Part shown: one piece after another, positions 21,924 through 31,885 of the stretch | Numbering within the stretch: the first letter of the stretch is position 1 | Layout: each line of letters begins with the position of its first letter | Source: Orientallactaga sibirica | Taxonomy: Eukaryota; Chordata; Mammalia; Rodentia; Dipodidae | Direction: 5' to 3' | Length of the DNA: 64,000 nucleotides | Assembly (NCBI GenBank): GCA_036365145.1 | Contig: JAEOAD010000005.1 | Span: 8,268,501-8,332,500 of the forward strand | Translations under genes and position numbers: made by a program | Notes under the pieces: model-generated | The model's input: the letters and a program-made list of their open reading frames with translations, nothing else | What the model was told of the DNA's origin: nothing | Databases searched by the model: none

Positions 21924-22379
21924 ATTGCCTAATTGTCAGCTAGTTCTAGTGCAATAGGCTATATGGTATAATTTATAGTGTCTGTATTTTTTTACAGTTT
22001 TATCCCAAGAATAATACTGTAGTTCAAGAATAATTCAAATGACAAGTTGTCTATTTCATTACGATGAAAATAAAGACTTGGCTTTGGAAGATAAGTAGCA
22101 TTTCTTGACCTAGAAATCAAATTGGGTTGTGACTAAGGTTGGTTTGTTCTCGGACTATGCCATTTTGGAATCTACAGAGTGAGGCATGATGTGCGCGACA
22201 GTGTGGCTCAGCAAGGAGTGGAAAAACGAGGGACGTAATGGAAAGTAGACAGGCTGCTTTTGTCCCTCTGATACTCAGTGATTCCCAGCAGCTTCGAGTG
22301 GCACACTCACTCGTTCAGGAAGGTAATAAAAACGGAGACACCACGGTCATCTCTGCTTGGGCAGATATGCAGGTGCTGT
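21924..22379. other. Unassigned sequence
   Basis: No recognised repeat. From about 22180 CpG frequency starts to rise toward the patch on the right. Confidence 0.4.
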
Positions 22380-22680
22380 GTCATGGATGACCCTTCTGCC
22401 CACGCGGTGCTCGGGCACTGTGGGGCTGGAGTTCAGAGCGCTGCATTCACGCTTTGAGGGCGCTCTTCTGCTTGTCAACACAAGAGGAAGGAAGCTAGGC
22501 TAGACGAGCACCGAGCACCCTCCTGGGCCTGGCCTGCCTCCTTCGGCCACAGGTGGCCATCCTGTTTCTGCTCGCATTTTCTGGGAGCTTCACTACGAAG
22601 TTGCCTCTGCCTGGTGGAGGTCGTGAGTTTTCCCAGCTCTTGCTTCCTGTGTCTCATCCTGCCTCCTGCTCTTCACGTTA
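22380..22680. promoter_or_regulatory. CpG-richer unique patch
   Basis: About a dozen CpGs in 300 bases (for example in CCACGCGGTGCTCGGGCAC, GAGCGCTGC, GGGCGCTC, GACGAGCACCGAGCACC), far above the local background, with no recognised repeat. Too short and weak for a formal CpG island by eye. It could be a small regulatory element or an exon-proximal region; function is inference. Confidence 0.3.
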
Positions 22681-22752
22681 TCTCCTCCAGCCTCAGCTTC
22701 CATAGCCTTCCTTTCACTTTTCATGTCTTGGGATTACTCTTTTCTTTCTCAG

Positions 22753-22795
22753 CATTCGCTGTTGTGACCGTTTTCCTACAGTTGCCACATCACTG
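22753..22795 (+). other. Candidate small non-coding exon
   Basis: A pyrimidine-rich tract ending TTTCTTTCTCAG (22741-22752) precedes the segment, and a near-ideal donor CTG|GTAAGT starts at 22796. A second acceptor-like TTTTCCTACAG ends at 22781 and would give a 14-nt version. Such signals arise by chance at a low rate; the link to the CpG-richer patch to the left is the only extra support. No coding frame is implied. Confidence 0.2.
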
Positions 22796-23818
22796 GTAAG
22801 TAACCTTCCTTGATTTCATTATTCCTAGGGAGTACCTGCTGATAATATTTCTTTCCATTTAAGCAGCTGATATCTCATACAAACTTATTTTTTTTTCTTT
22901 AAGTTTTTCAGAATGCTGCTGGTTAAGCGATTAATCAGTCTTGAATCCACTTAAGTTTCAACATTTGGCAGTTCTTAGCTACATATGGATAAATAATAGT
23001 CAAAGATGAATGAAAATATTAGCAAAAAAGTGAGCTATAATTGTGAAGATATGATGCCGTAAGCAAGGTCATTCTCTACTCATTTTGAATTCAAAATGGA
23101 TATAAAGAGAAATGATTATTTATAGAGAAGTTTCAGAGGAAAAGGAGGGATTTTTTATGGGCTAGAAAGGCAGGGGGTGGGTAGTGTTGGCATATGGTCC
23201 GTAGGAACTGAACACAGATTTTGACCAGCTTGAAGGCAAGAGGAAGCAGATGAGTAAAAAATACAATATCATTTCAGAAATATTTTTACGGACATGCAAA
23301 TAAGAGAGTTACAGAAGAATATTTTTAAAAAGAACTAAAGTTATCTGCAGAGTCACTCTTGATGTGCCACACTGTTGATCTCCCAATAATACAACTGCTA
23401 ATACTTAGAACCTGGAATGTGTAGAACATTCTGGTACAGTGCTCACATCCCCACAGCTGTCAGTCAGGAAGTGATTCCATTACCATGCTGAGGAGGTCAT
23501 TGTGGGCACATTGCTTTGATAACATTATCATGATCTTTTCATCTCTTCTCCCAAAAGAAAAAGGCATATGATTATGGAGCAGAGGTTACAAAGTTGTGTA
23601 AAAAATGTATCATTCTCTTTTGTATGAGAGCCTAAGTTGTACTAAGGGAGAGAGAATTAAATTTATTAAACCAGATTAAGGCCTATTGGAGTTACAGAGT
23701 GAGGATGATGCTAGAACTAAGAGTTAGCAACTAGTGCTAGATTTATGGACATCTGTTCTTAATATTCCCTGAAGCGGTCCATGTTTCTGGGGACTATCTT
23801 TCTTTTAAAAAAAAAAAA
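22796..23818. other. Unassigned AT-rich sequence
   Basis: No recognised gene or repeat. The interval is mostly A/T with purine-rich patches near 23100-23170. Confidence 0.4.
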
Positions 23819-24037
23819 TCTTTGTATATTTGCAAGAAGAGAGACAGAGAAACTGGAAGAGAGAGAAAGAGAATAGAGGAAATGAGTGCATCAGAGCCTC
23901 GTGCCACTGAAAATGAACTTCAGATGCATGCACCACTTTGTGTATCTGGCTTTAGGTAAGTACTGGGGACTTGAACCCAGGCTGGTCAGATTTTGCAAGA
24001 AAGTGCCTTTAACTGCTGAGCCACCTCCCCAGCCCTC
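23819..24037 (-). repeat. tRNA-derived SINE type 1, diverged
   Basis: Antisense body AATGAACTTCAGATGCATG, ACTTGAACCCAGGCTGG, head CTGAGCCACCTCCCCAGCCC. The GA stretch is long and imperfect. No obvious TSD. Confidence 0.85.
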
Positions 24038-24351
24038 TAACTGTATTTTTGAATTGTCACTTACTGTAACATCCATCTCTCTGACTGTTAGCATTCAGTG
24101 TGAGAAAAAAGAACTAATTTGAAAACCTCATTCTTTCTATTTGTTGATCAAGGTAAGTCTGAAGATGGTGCTGAGTGAAAAGGAGTTGTATGGACCATCC
24201 TTTGAGCTTACAGAATTCAAAGTTACTTGTGTGAAATGTGTTTCTTTTCTCCTCTAGGCAAGTGAAAGATGAAACAATACTGAAAAAAAAAAGAATTTAC
24301 ACTAGTCAGCAAATGAACTTATATGATTGAAGAGATAACACTTCAGGGCTG
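24038..24351. other. Unassigned sequence
   Basis: Nothing recognised between the two SINEs. Confidence 0.35.
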
Positions 24352-24655
24352 GAGACATGGCTTAGTGGTCAAGGCACTTGCCTGTGAAGCCTATGGTCCG
24401 AGATTTGGTTCCCCAGTAACCATGTAAGACAGATGCACAAGGGGGCACACGCGTCTGGAGTTTGCACAAGGGGGAACACGCGTCTGGAGTTTGCACAAGG
24501 GGGCACACGCGTCTGGAGTTTGCACAAGGGGGCACACGCGTCTGGAGTTTGTTTGTGGTTGCTAGAGGCTCTGGTCTTTCTCTCTTTCTCGGACTCTCGT
24601 TGCCTCTCACTCTCTCAAATAATTAAATAAAACAAAATTTAAAAAATAACAAAAA
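24352..24655 (+). repeat. tRNA-derived SINE type 1 with internal tandem array
   Basis: Head GGGCTGGAGACATGGCTTAG, B box region GGTTCCCC, then the GCACAAGGGGGCACACGCGT module repeated four times, the normal TTTGTGGTTGCTAGAGGCTC 3' part, CT-rich stretch and A-rich tail. The element is about 90 bases longer than ordinary type 1 because of the array. Confidence 0.95.
24435..24550 (+). repeat. Four tandem 29-bp units inside a SINE
   Basis: Units at 24435-24463, 24464-24492, 24493-24521 and 24522-24550. Units 1, 3 and 4 are identical; unit 2 differs by one base (GGGGGAACAC for GGGGGCACAC). Each holds an ACGCGT hexamer, so the array is a local CpG cluster. No spacers separate the units. Confidence 0.97.
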
Positions 24656-26249
24656 AAAGAAGAGAAAACATCTCATTTTCTTAGGTGGCAGAGGAAAGGA
24701 AAATGTGCTGCTTGTTATCATAGGAGAGATTGGTTGCTTTTGATTTGCTGTATTTTCTTCGCTAATAGGGAGCTCATAATGGCCTTATTTCTACTTTACG
24801 CCATCTCCTGCTGCTTTGGTGAATTCATTTTAGCCAACAGCCTAGATATCTATGCATAAAACAGAATACATGCTATGTGTTGCAACACATTAGTCTCTGG
24901 TCATTTGTTGCTCTTCACATTTAAGTTAAAATAGTCAGTTTTTCACCTTATTGTTCTCTATGTCTTTCAAGGTTCAATACTCACATGTGGGTTAAAGCTA
25001 CATGTTAGACATTACAGGTAAACATCTCATTTTTTTTGTCATCTCAAGTATATCCATTAGGTGACACAGACTTGAGGGCATTGACCAATGCTTCTATGAC
25101 ATGGCTTTTCCTGGATATTTTTCATCACTAAGAACTTGAGGTAATAAAAATTAGCAGTTATAACAATGCATTCTTCTTTTTCAATGGTCATAGTCAGAAG
25201 ACTGGGAACGACTGAAGACAGCGTTATAATCAAACATTATAGTTGGAAAGTTTCACTATGGAATGGCAATGTGTTTGCAAAAAGCCTTAAATAGAAAATA
25301 TGAAAATCTTTTGCACCTTTTGCACAATTTGCCTTATGAAGTAGTAGTGCCACCAAGTGTTGAGTGAAAGAGGTTCAGATTTCTGAAAGATAATTGGTAA
25401 AAAAAAAAAAAAAAAATCCTCATTTAAAAGGATCAACAAAATGAGCCAGAGTGGCTAGGAAGCCTTCACAGGTGTGTATCCTTTGTCATTATTCATGATC
25501 ACAGACTGTCACGTGGTAAAGGTCGCTTTTGCTGCAAATGCTGGCCCTGACTCTGGCTAAGAAAGACACAGCGCCCCAGCCTGAAAGGGACGCTGATGTT
25601 TTCTCATCCTGCCTCCTCTGTATATTTAGAGTCAGAAGAGCACAACCCGGAGTTACATGCAGGTAGAGCCGCTCTTCAGAAAGAACAAATTCTCTCAAGT
25701 CATTGTCTATGACCCACAATTTTCCCCTTTCTTCGTTGCTCTAATCCCCACCATCTGCCTTCCTCTCCCTGAATCTTGTAGGTCACAGTCTACCTTTATG
25801 GAGATTTTTCATCTCTGTTAGGACGTTCATTTCACAGGAGAAACCATAGAGGAAAACACATAGTATATTCAAAAAAGTGTGCCGTCTCTTTTATAGACTG
25901 AAGGAGGAGTCGGCCAGGCCTTCCACCTTATTTTTCACTGCAGCCAAAACCTATTTCACTAGTCCTCGGTTGCCATGGTTACAAGCTTTTCTATTTCAAC
26001 AGGTCAATACAAGCTTTTGGTTTACATCAGGTCCTGGGGGAATTCATCTTAGCATTACAAAAACAATCCCCCAAATGAGCTCTTTTATGAACAAAAAAAA
26101 AATCTATTGAATACATAAAAGAATAATTAGTTTTCATTTCTATAATTTATCATTCTCATTCTCAGTGTCTTGCTTTGAGTTTTGGGCTCAGACTCGGATA
26201 CTCTTCAAGAGACAGGCTGTGGTAATATGGTAGCCTTAACAGTGACATG
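24656..26249. other. Long unassigned stretch
   Basis: About 1.6 kb with no recognised interspersed repeat; an A18 run sits at 25398-25415. The interval 25480-25730 is less AT-rich, with open minus frame 25489-25719 lacking motifs. Likely unique sequence. Confidence 0.4.
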
Positions 26250-26261
26250 CAACACAGACAT

Positions 26262-26494
26262 TCTAGCCTTCTTTTCTTCTTTTTTAAAATTAATTAATTA
26301 ATTAATTAATTAATTGGAGAGAGAGAGACAGAGAGAGACAGTGAGAGAGAATGGGTATGCCAGGGCCTCCAGTCACTGCAAATGAACTCCAGATGTATGC
26401 GCCCCCATCTGGCTTACATGGGAGCTGGAGAATTGAACCTGGGTCCTTTTGCTTTGCAGGCAAGCATCTTAATCACTAAACAATATCTCTAGCC
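26262..26494 (-). repeat. tRNA-derived SINE type 1
   Basis: An (AATT)n-like tail (26288-26316) replaces the usual AAATAAAT. The body has CAGGGCCTCCAGTCACTGCA and an antisense head ending ATATCTCTAGCCC. TSD CAACACAGACAT, 12 bp and perfect, at 26250-26261 and 26495-26506. Confidence 0.95.
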
Positions 26495-26506
26495 CAACAC
26501 AGACAT

Positions 26507-26959
26507 GCACTGAACTGGCTACATTGCTAGTGATAAACCCTTCACAAGTTGTGAATATTTGCTGCCAATCTGGCTTTGCACTGGCCTGGAATTAACAAGC
26601 ACAAGATAAGTTAGATGGCAGAAAATCAACAGAAGTATCGACATGGTTGTTGGTCCCTGGTTATCATTGTACGCCAGCTCTTTGTATGTATTTTTGTAAG
26701 TATAATGGAAATCTTGCTGACTGTATGGATGGTGCATCAATTAAAATTCTACCGCTTTCTGAATAAACAAAATACTTTGAGCTGTAGCTACAGGGTAAGC
26801 CATTCCTATGATTCACAGTTTTCAAATAGTGATAAGAAATAGGAAGATTGTGAATTCTAGGAGAGCAAGTATAAAACTTGTACATACGTGTACACATTCA
26901 CACAGGCTTTACTTATCAAGTGGTTGCTTTTATGTCTGTATTACCTGAAGTTCACATAG
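26507..26959. other. Unassigned sequence
   Basis: No recognised element. Overlapping short frames on both strands at 26519-26897 show no motifs. Confidence 0.35.
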
Positions 26960-27358
26960 TGTAGCAGTTACCTTTTCATTACTGAAACAAACAAACAAGC
27001 AAGCAAACAAACAAACAAAAAATAAAACACAAACCAGACCAGAAGCAGCTTACGTAAGGAAATGGGATTTGTTTCAGTTTATAGTTTTGAAGGGGAGTGT
27101 CATGGTGATGAAGGGAAACATGTAGCACAAACAGGAAACAGCATTACCTCTTATCACATCAGCTGGGAGGAAGCAGCAAGAGTAAGCGAGCTGGCATGGG
27201 AAAGTGGGGTTTGATATAGAATCCAAGACCTGTGCCCAGGGACACATGTCCTCTAGCAAGGGTTCATCACTGAAAGGTTCCACCAGCCGGGGATTAAGTA
27301 TAAGTTGAACCACAAATCCATGTGGTCGTGGGGAATATTTTACATTCAAACCGCCATT
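26960..27358 (-). repeat. MaLR-type LTR
   Basis: On the minus strand it starts TGGCGGTTTGAATG, passes CCCCGGCTGGTGG, and ends GAAAAGGTAACTGC. An AAAC tandem run (26986-27020) lies near the right end as read on the minus strand. Diverged; TSD not visible. Confidence 0.7.
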
Positions 27359-27397
27359 GGTGTAGATCACCCAAGGTGATCACTAAAAGAGGACTGG

Positions 27398-27605
27398 GGC
27401 TGGAGCGATGGCTTAGGGGTTAAGGCACCTGCCTCCTAAGCCTAAGAACACTGGTTCCAATCTCCAGCGGTTCCAATCTCCAGGTCCCACATTTAGCCAG
27501 ATGCAAAATGACACAAGGGCGCAATGCCCTGCTTGACCGCAAGGGGGCACACACATCTGGATTTCGTTCACAGCAGCTGAGACACTGCTGGCGCGCCCAT
27601 CTCTG

Positions 27606-27645
<40 letters not shown>

Positions 27646-27685
27646 CTGTGTGTCTCTCCAAAAATAATAATAAAAAAAAGTAAAG
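27398..27685 (+). repeat. tRNA-derived SINE type 2 with B-box duplication
   Basis: Units GGTTCCAATCTCCAGC (27453-27468) and GGTTCCAATCTCCAG (27469-27483) double the B box region. Full central segment, GGCGCGCCCATCTCTG, CT/GT run and AATAAT tail. AAGAGGACTGG (27387-27397) and AAGAGGATTGG (27686-27696) form the TSD. Confidence 0.95.
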
Positions 27686-28000
27686 AAGAGGATTGGTGAA
27701 TTATAGGGCCTGATTTATGTGGAAACATCCAGTGTGATGATTTTAAAGCTCATAGTGGTTTCAGTGTCACATGAAAATGACCATTAACCATTATTACATT
27801 CCTATAATAAAATAATCAAAGGCTGAGTGACTTGTAAAGGGAAGAGCATTATTTAACCCCAAGTGCTAGAGATCTATAAGCATGGCTGCCATTTCTGCTG
27901 AGCTCTGGTGACCATGTCATATGATGTTGATACCACAATCAAGGGGTGTAAGTGGAAGAGATTAGATAATGAAACATGCAGACACTGGAATTTAGGGGTC

Positions 28001-28031
<31 letters not shown>

Positions 28032-28173
28032 TTTCAAGGGAGGTAGGGTCTCACTCTAGGCCAGGCTAACCTGGAATTTACTATGTCTCAGGGTAGCCTA
28101 AAACTCACAGCGATCCTCCTACCTCAGACTCCTGTGTGCTGGGATTAAAGGTGTGCACCACCACGCCCAGATC
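28001..28173 (-). repeat. B1 SINE, antisense
   Basis: Poly(T) of about 28, GAGGTAGGGTCTCACTCTAG, full body to CACCACCACGCCCAG. AGGGGTC at 27994-28000 and 28174-28180 is a short TSD. A type 2 SINE is inserted directly beside its right end. Confidence 0.93.
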
Positions 28174-28187
28174 AGGGGTCATTTTTT

Positions 28188-28404
28188 TTTAGAGAGAGAG
28201 AGAGAAATAGAGAATAGGCATGCCATCAACCTCTCAGCTGCTGCAAATGAACTCCAGATGCGTACACCCCCTTGTAGGCAAGTATGGCATTGTGTCCTTG
28301 CATCACTTTGCCTCTGGCTAAACATGGGACCTGGAGATTGGAACCAGTGTTCTTAGGCTTAGCAGGCAGGCACCTTAACCACTAAGCTATCTCTCTAGCC
28401 CCAA
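28188..28404 (-). repeat. tRNA-derived SINE type 2
   Basis: Antisense head CTAAGCTATCTCTCTAGCCC; body GGGACCTGGAGATTGGAACC; central segment GGCAAGTATGGCATTG retained. TSD GGGTCATTTTT at 28177-28187 and 28405-28415 overlaps the B1 target site, so both elements entered the same locus one after the other. Confidence 0.93.
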
Positions 28405-28415
28405 GGGTCATTTTT

Positions 28416-28802
28416 AACAAAACCATTTTATGAAAACTTAATCTGTGAGACTAGTATTATGATAAACCTCCTAATGAACCAGTTACTTCACACAAGGCTC
28501 TCTCAAAGATTTGACCCCACAACACTGCCACATCGAGCACCAAGCCTCCAGCACCTGAACCCTTGTAGGGAACGCTCACCCGGGACAAGGGAGCATCTCT
28601 GTATTTAGATGTCACATGTGATTCATTCCTCTTGCAGTATAGCCTTGTGATGGAGCACCAGTTCACTCTCTCTATGCACAGTGTGTCAGGTAAGATGCCA
28701 GTCACATGGGCACTCTCCTCACAACACATCAGGGGGCTCCACAAATACCTGGGTTCTACTTTAGGCCTTCGAATGGTGACATGAAAAAAGAGATAAATTA
28801 TT
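28416..28802. other. Unassigned sequence
   Basis: No recognised repeat. The 95-codon minus frame at 28457-28744 has no motif. Confidence 0.35.
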
Positions 28803-29090
28803 GGGCTGGAGAGTTGGTTCAGCAGTTAAGTACGACAGGCAGAGAGGGCCTGAGACTGCGAGAGCTAACATCGCTAGATGCCACGTAAACAATTGGGCAT
28901 TGCCACACGTGTTTGTGACCCCTGACCCCAGTCCCGCAGGGTAGCAGAGACCTGAGAATCCTTAAGCATCATTAACTGTGGAGTTAGCAAAGAGACACTA
29001 GTGCAAAACAAGATCAGGTGGAAAAGGGATGGAGTGGGATACCTGGTGTTCAGCATCCTTCCTCTTTATAGGGAAGCATCACAACACACA
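28803..29090 (+). repeat. B4/ID_B1 composite SINE, diverged
   Basis: Head GGGCTGGAGAGTTGGTTCAG and linker AGCAGTTAAG, then a decayed B1-like middle, CAAGATCAGGTGGAAAAGG, and a CA-rich 3' end. The loss of GGCTCACAC-type sequence in the middle makes the B1 part hard to align. Confidence 0.6.
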
Positions 29091-29091
29091 C

Positions 29092-29138
<47 letters not shown>

Positions 29139-29151
29139 TCGCACACACACG
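29081..29151. repeat. (CA)n microsatellite
   Basis: CA run broken once by GTGCGCTCG near 29132-29141. It forms the 3' end of the B4 element to its left. Confidence 0.9.
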
Positions 29152-29369
29152 CACGAGAAACAAGAGATAAGTTTTTAGGAAATTGTTCTTAATGTAAAAC
29201 TGGGATAACTAATTTTTCTGATGGAAAGAAACATTGAAATTGCATTGCCTTACGGGAACCACTCTTCAAATTTTCACTTATTATTGCAATTCATAGCATT
29301 TGTGGATATTTATTTTTATTAAGTAGAAACTTTCTTTGTATGGGAATTATTTTCATTAAGTAGAAACTG

Positions 29370-29460
29370 TATGACATCATCATGTGTTGGTTCCCTCCTC
29401 TTTGCCCCCATTCCACTGAGGGACCTTCCCAGTGGGATTGCTGGCATAGTTGTGGATTTT
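29370..29460 (-). repeat. Short L1-like 3' end fragment
   Basis: CATCATGTGTTGGTTCCCTC, CATTCCACTGAGGGACC and AGTGGGATTGC also occur in the same order at 47990-48090 and 39900-39985. It is a small fragment of the same 3' end lineage. Confidence 0.5.
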
Positions 29461-29569
29461 TTGAATTTTCATTATTTGTACAAATTAACTAAAATAGAGC
29501 CTTCTTGTACATGTGTAAGGCTAGTCTGACTAGTTAGTACTAACTAGACTTCCTGTATTAGTTTGTAAT

Positions 29570-29740
29570 GTTTCTTTTGTTTGTTTGTTTGTTTTTGTTT
29601 TTTCAAGGTAGGATCTCACATTGGCTTCAGGCTGACCTGGAGTTCACTATGTATTCTCAGGCTGGCCTCGAACTCCTGGTAATCCTCCCACCTCTGCCTC
29701 CTGAATACGGGGATTAAGGGCGTGAGCCACCACACTCGGC
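29570..29740 (-). repeat. B1 SINE, antisense
   Basis: A GTTT-repeat end instead of poly(T), CAAGGTAGGATCTCACATTG, and CGTGAGCCACCACACTCGGC. A perfect 11-bp TSD TAGTTTGTAAT lies at 29559-29569 and 29741-29751. Confidence 0.95.
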
Positions 29741-29751
29741 TAGTTTGTAAT

Positions 29752-30221
29752 CTTCACATGCTTTTTAGTGATCAGTTCTCCTTTGAAATTGACAGGCAGA
29801 ATCCCAGTATACAATGGCAGATGTTCTGTGACAGGAATCTGGAAGGACAGCGGTGACAATGAAGGCGCTCATCACAATCTTCTGTTCTCCTGCCCTAGCT
29901 GGTCCAGAGTCAGTCCCTCAGATTTCACAGAAGTAAATTCATTATCTCAAAGAAGTAAATTTAGTGGGGAAAATATAAACTTTAAAATGAGGCTTTGGTT
30001 TTAATACCATTTAACCTTTAGAAAGTATATATCTGTGGATGCATTTAATCTCATTCTACTAGGGAAGTTAAAATGTGTGAAATCCTTCCAGATTCCAGTC
30101 ACAGAACAACAGACCTGACAAACCTGTTTCACCAAGCTTGCTGAATCTTATCCACATATCCAATTCCGATGACAGAAGTTGAACTTGTCATTTCTCCTTG
30201 AGGATATTAGTGGTTATTATC
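29752..30221. other. Unassigned sequence
   Basis: No recognised repeat or gene. Confidence 0.4.
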
Positions 30222-30628
30222 TGTGGTAGTTTGAATAGATGGCCCCCAATATATTCAGTGTTTTATTAATTTGTAGTTTGTATCTGCAGCCACCTGGCTG
30301 AAGGCAGAGTCACCGGGCAGATCTTAGGGTCCAGCCCTAAGGTGTGGTGATGGGTTTAGGATTTCAATCTAAAGATATGCAAAGTGTGCCTAGCTGTAGT
30401 TCCTGAGTTGTGCTGTGCTGTGCTGTGCTGTGCTGTGCTGTGCTGTGTGGCTTTTGGCTTGTGGCTTTTTTTTTTTTTTTCTCTCTCTGTTTGGTCCTGT
30501 AAAAGCAGGCCAACGTCTTCTGCCATTATGGAACTTCCCCTGGATCTGCAAGCTTCAGTAAATCCCTTCCTCCATAACTGTGCCTGGTCTGGAAGTTCAT
30601 CTCAGTGAACCTGAAGCTGTCTGCTACA
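30222..30628 (+). repeat. Solo MaLR-type LTR
   Basis: Starts TGTGGTAGTTTGAATAGATG and GCCCCCAATA, has a T/CT-rich middle, CTTCAGTAAATCCCTTCC (polyadenylation region) and ends CTGTCTGCTACA. Flanks TTATC (30217-30221) and GTATC (30629-30633) fit a 5-bp TSD with one mismatch. Confidence 0.85.
30411..30445 (+). repeat. (TGCTG)7 pentanucleotide repeat in an LTR
   Basis: Seven perfect TGCTG units inside the MaLR LTR, upstream of a T-run of about 17. Other LTR copies in the window have no such expansion. Confidence 0.97.
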
Positions 30629-30633
30629 GTATC

Positions 30634-31625
30634 AAAGAAACCTTACTCCTCCTGGCTGTTGATGTAGAGAAATTCAAAGTTCAGTTACCAGAAAATGCTT
30701 AATGGCCCATATATTAAAATACTGCATATTTATGGCAAAATACAGAATGTCAGATATGAGCATGCCATCTTTGTGTTTCAGGCAGCCCGCTAACGACATT
30801 GTCAGCTACAGTCTCCCATAACCTTACTGTCAGCTTTGCTTTCTACCCACTCTAGTGTTCACTGCAGCATGCAAAGGTGTTCGTCAGCTTTGTCTTCTTT
30901 CTCCTTTCAATGATCCCTGTTTTCTTTATGTCTTTGCCTGTGTTTCAGGTTTTCTCAACAAGAAAATGTATTAGCTCATTCACTGCACACAAAGCAAATG
31001 GTTTAGTTAGTAGAAAATCAGTAAATGTATTTTGAATGAATGGTGGATAAAAGAATGAATAGGTGAATATGTGAGTGGAATAAAAATGGAGGACATAGGA
31101 AGTATGGACAAAACGGATAAATGTGAACTGGTTTTTGAGACAACTAGAACCTGCAGTTCTATAGGGAATGTTTGCTAATGGAAATAAAAACAAAGGCACA
31201 ACTTTTCTGATGGGATTCAGTACAAGCTGTGTAGAAGTTTGGCAGCCTAAAGACACTCATCCCTCATCAAGGTGAAAAATAAAGTAACTAAATGTATTCA
31301 AATCACCTGATTAAGAGACAAAATAAAATCATGGTAAGAATTATTTGATAAAGAAAATGGTGGAATACAATTTAATAATATGACTATGTACATATCTGCT
31401 GCTTGTGAAAATGAAACTGAAAAAAAATAACTAAACACAAGACCGCATATCTCCCAGAGAACAAGTGTTTTGTAGTATATAGTAAGTGCTAATAAGGTAA
31501 TAAATTGATTTTAACACATAAATATTAGTATCATTAAATTTATATGTGTTAAGTAACACTTATTTGACTCTTTAAAAACTCCATGTTAAAGTTTTTATTC
31601 ATTTTCCTTTATGTTGGATAAAATT
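30634..31625. other. Unassigned sequence with a possible L2-like tail
   Basis: GTAAATGTATTTTGAATGAATG near 31021-31042 recalls the L2/MIR terminal TTGAATGAATG motif, but the upstream body is too decayed to support a call. The rest is AT-rich and unrecognised. Confidence 0.35.
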
Positions 31626-31640
31626 TATGCTACCATTTTA

Positions 31641-31870
31641 TTTTATTTTTTTAAATATTTATTTATTTATTTGCAAGCAGAGAGAGAGAGAGAAATAGAA
31701 GAGAGGCAGACAGAGAGAGAATGGGAACGCTAGGGCCTCTAGCCACTGCAAACAAACTCCAGATGCATGTGCCCCTTATGCATCTGGCTTATGTGGGTCC
31801 TGGAGAATTGAACCGGGATCCTTTGGCTTCGCAGGCAAATGCCTTAACCGCCAAGCCATTTCTCCAGCCC
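31641..31870 (-). repeat. tRNA-derived SINE type 1
   Basis: Tail TTTATTTATTTATTTGC, GA run, CTAGGGCCTCTAGCCACTGC, antisense head CAAGCCATTTCTCCAGCCC. TSD TATGCTACCATTTTA, 15 bp and perfect, at 31626-31640 and 31871-31885. Confidence 0.97.
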
Positions 31871-31885
31871 TATGCTACCATTTTA

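Noticed and set aside
24435..24550. CRISPR-like repeat array
   Set aside because: The 29-bp units abut with no spacers and lie inside a SINE in rodent DNA.
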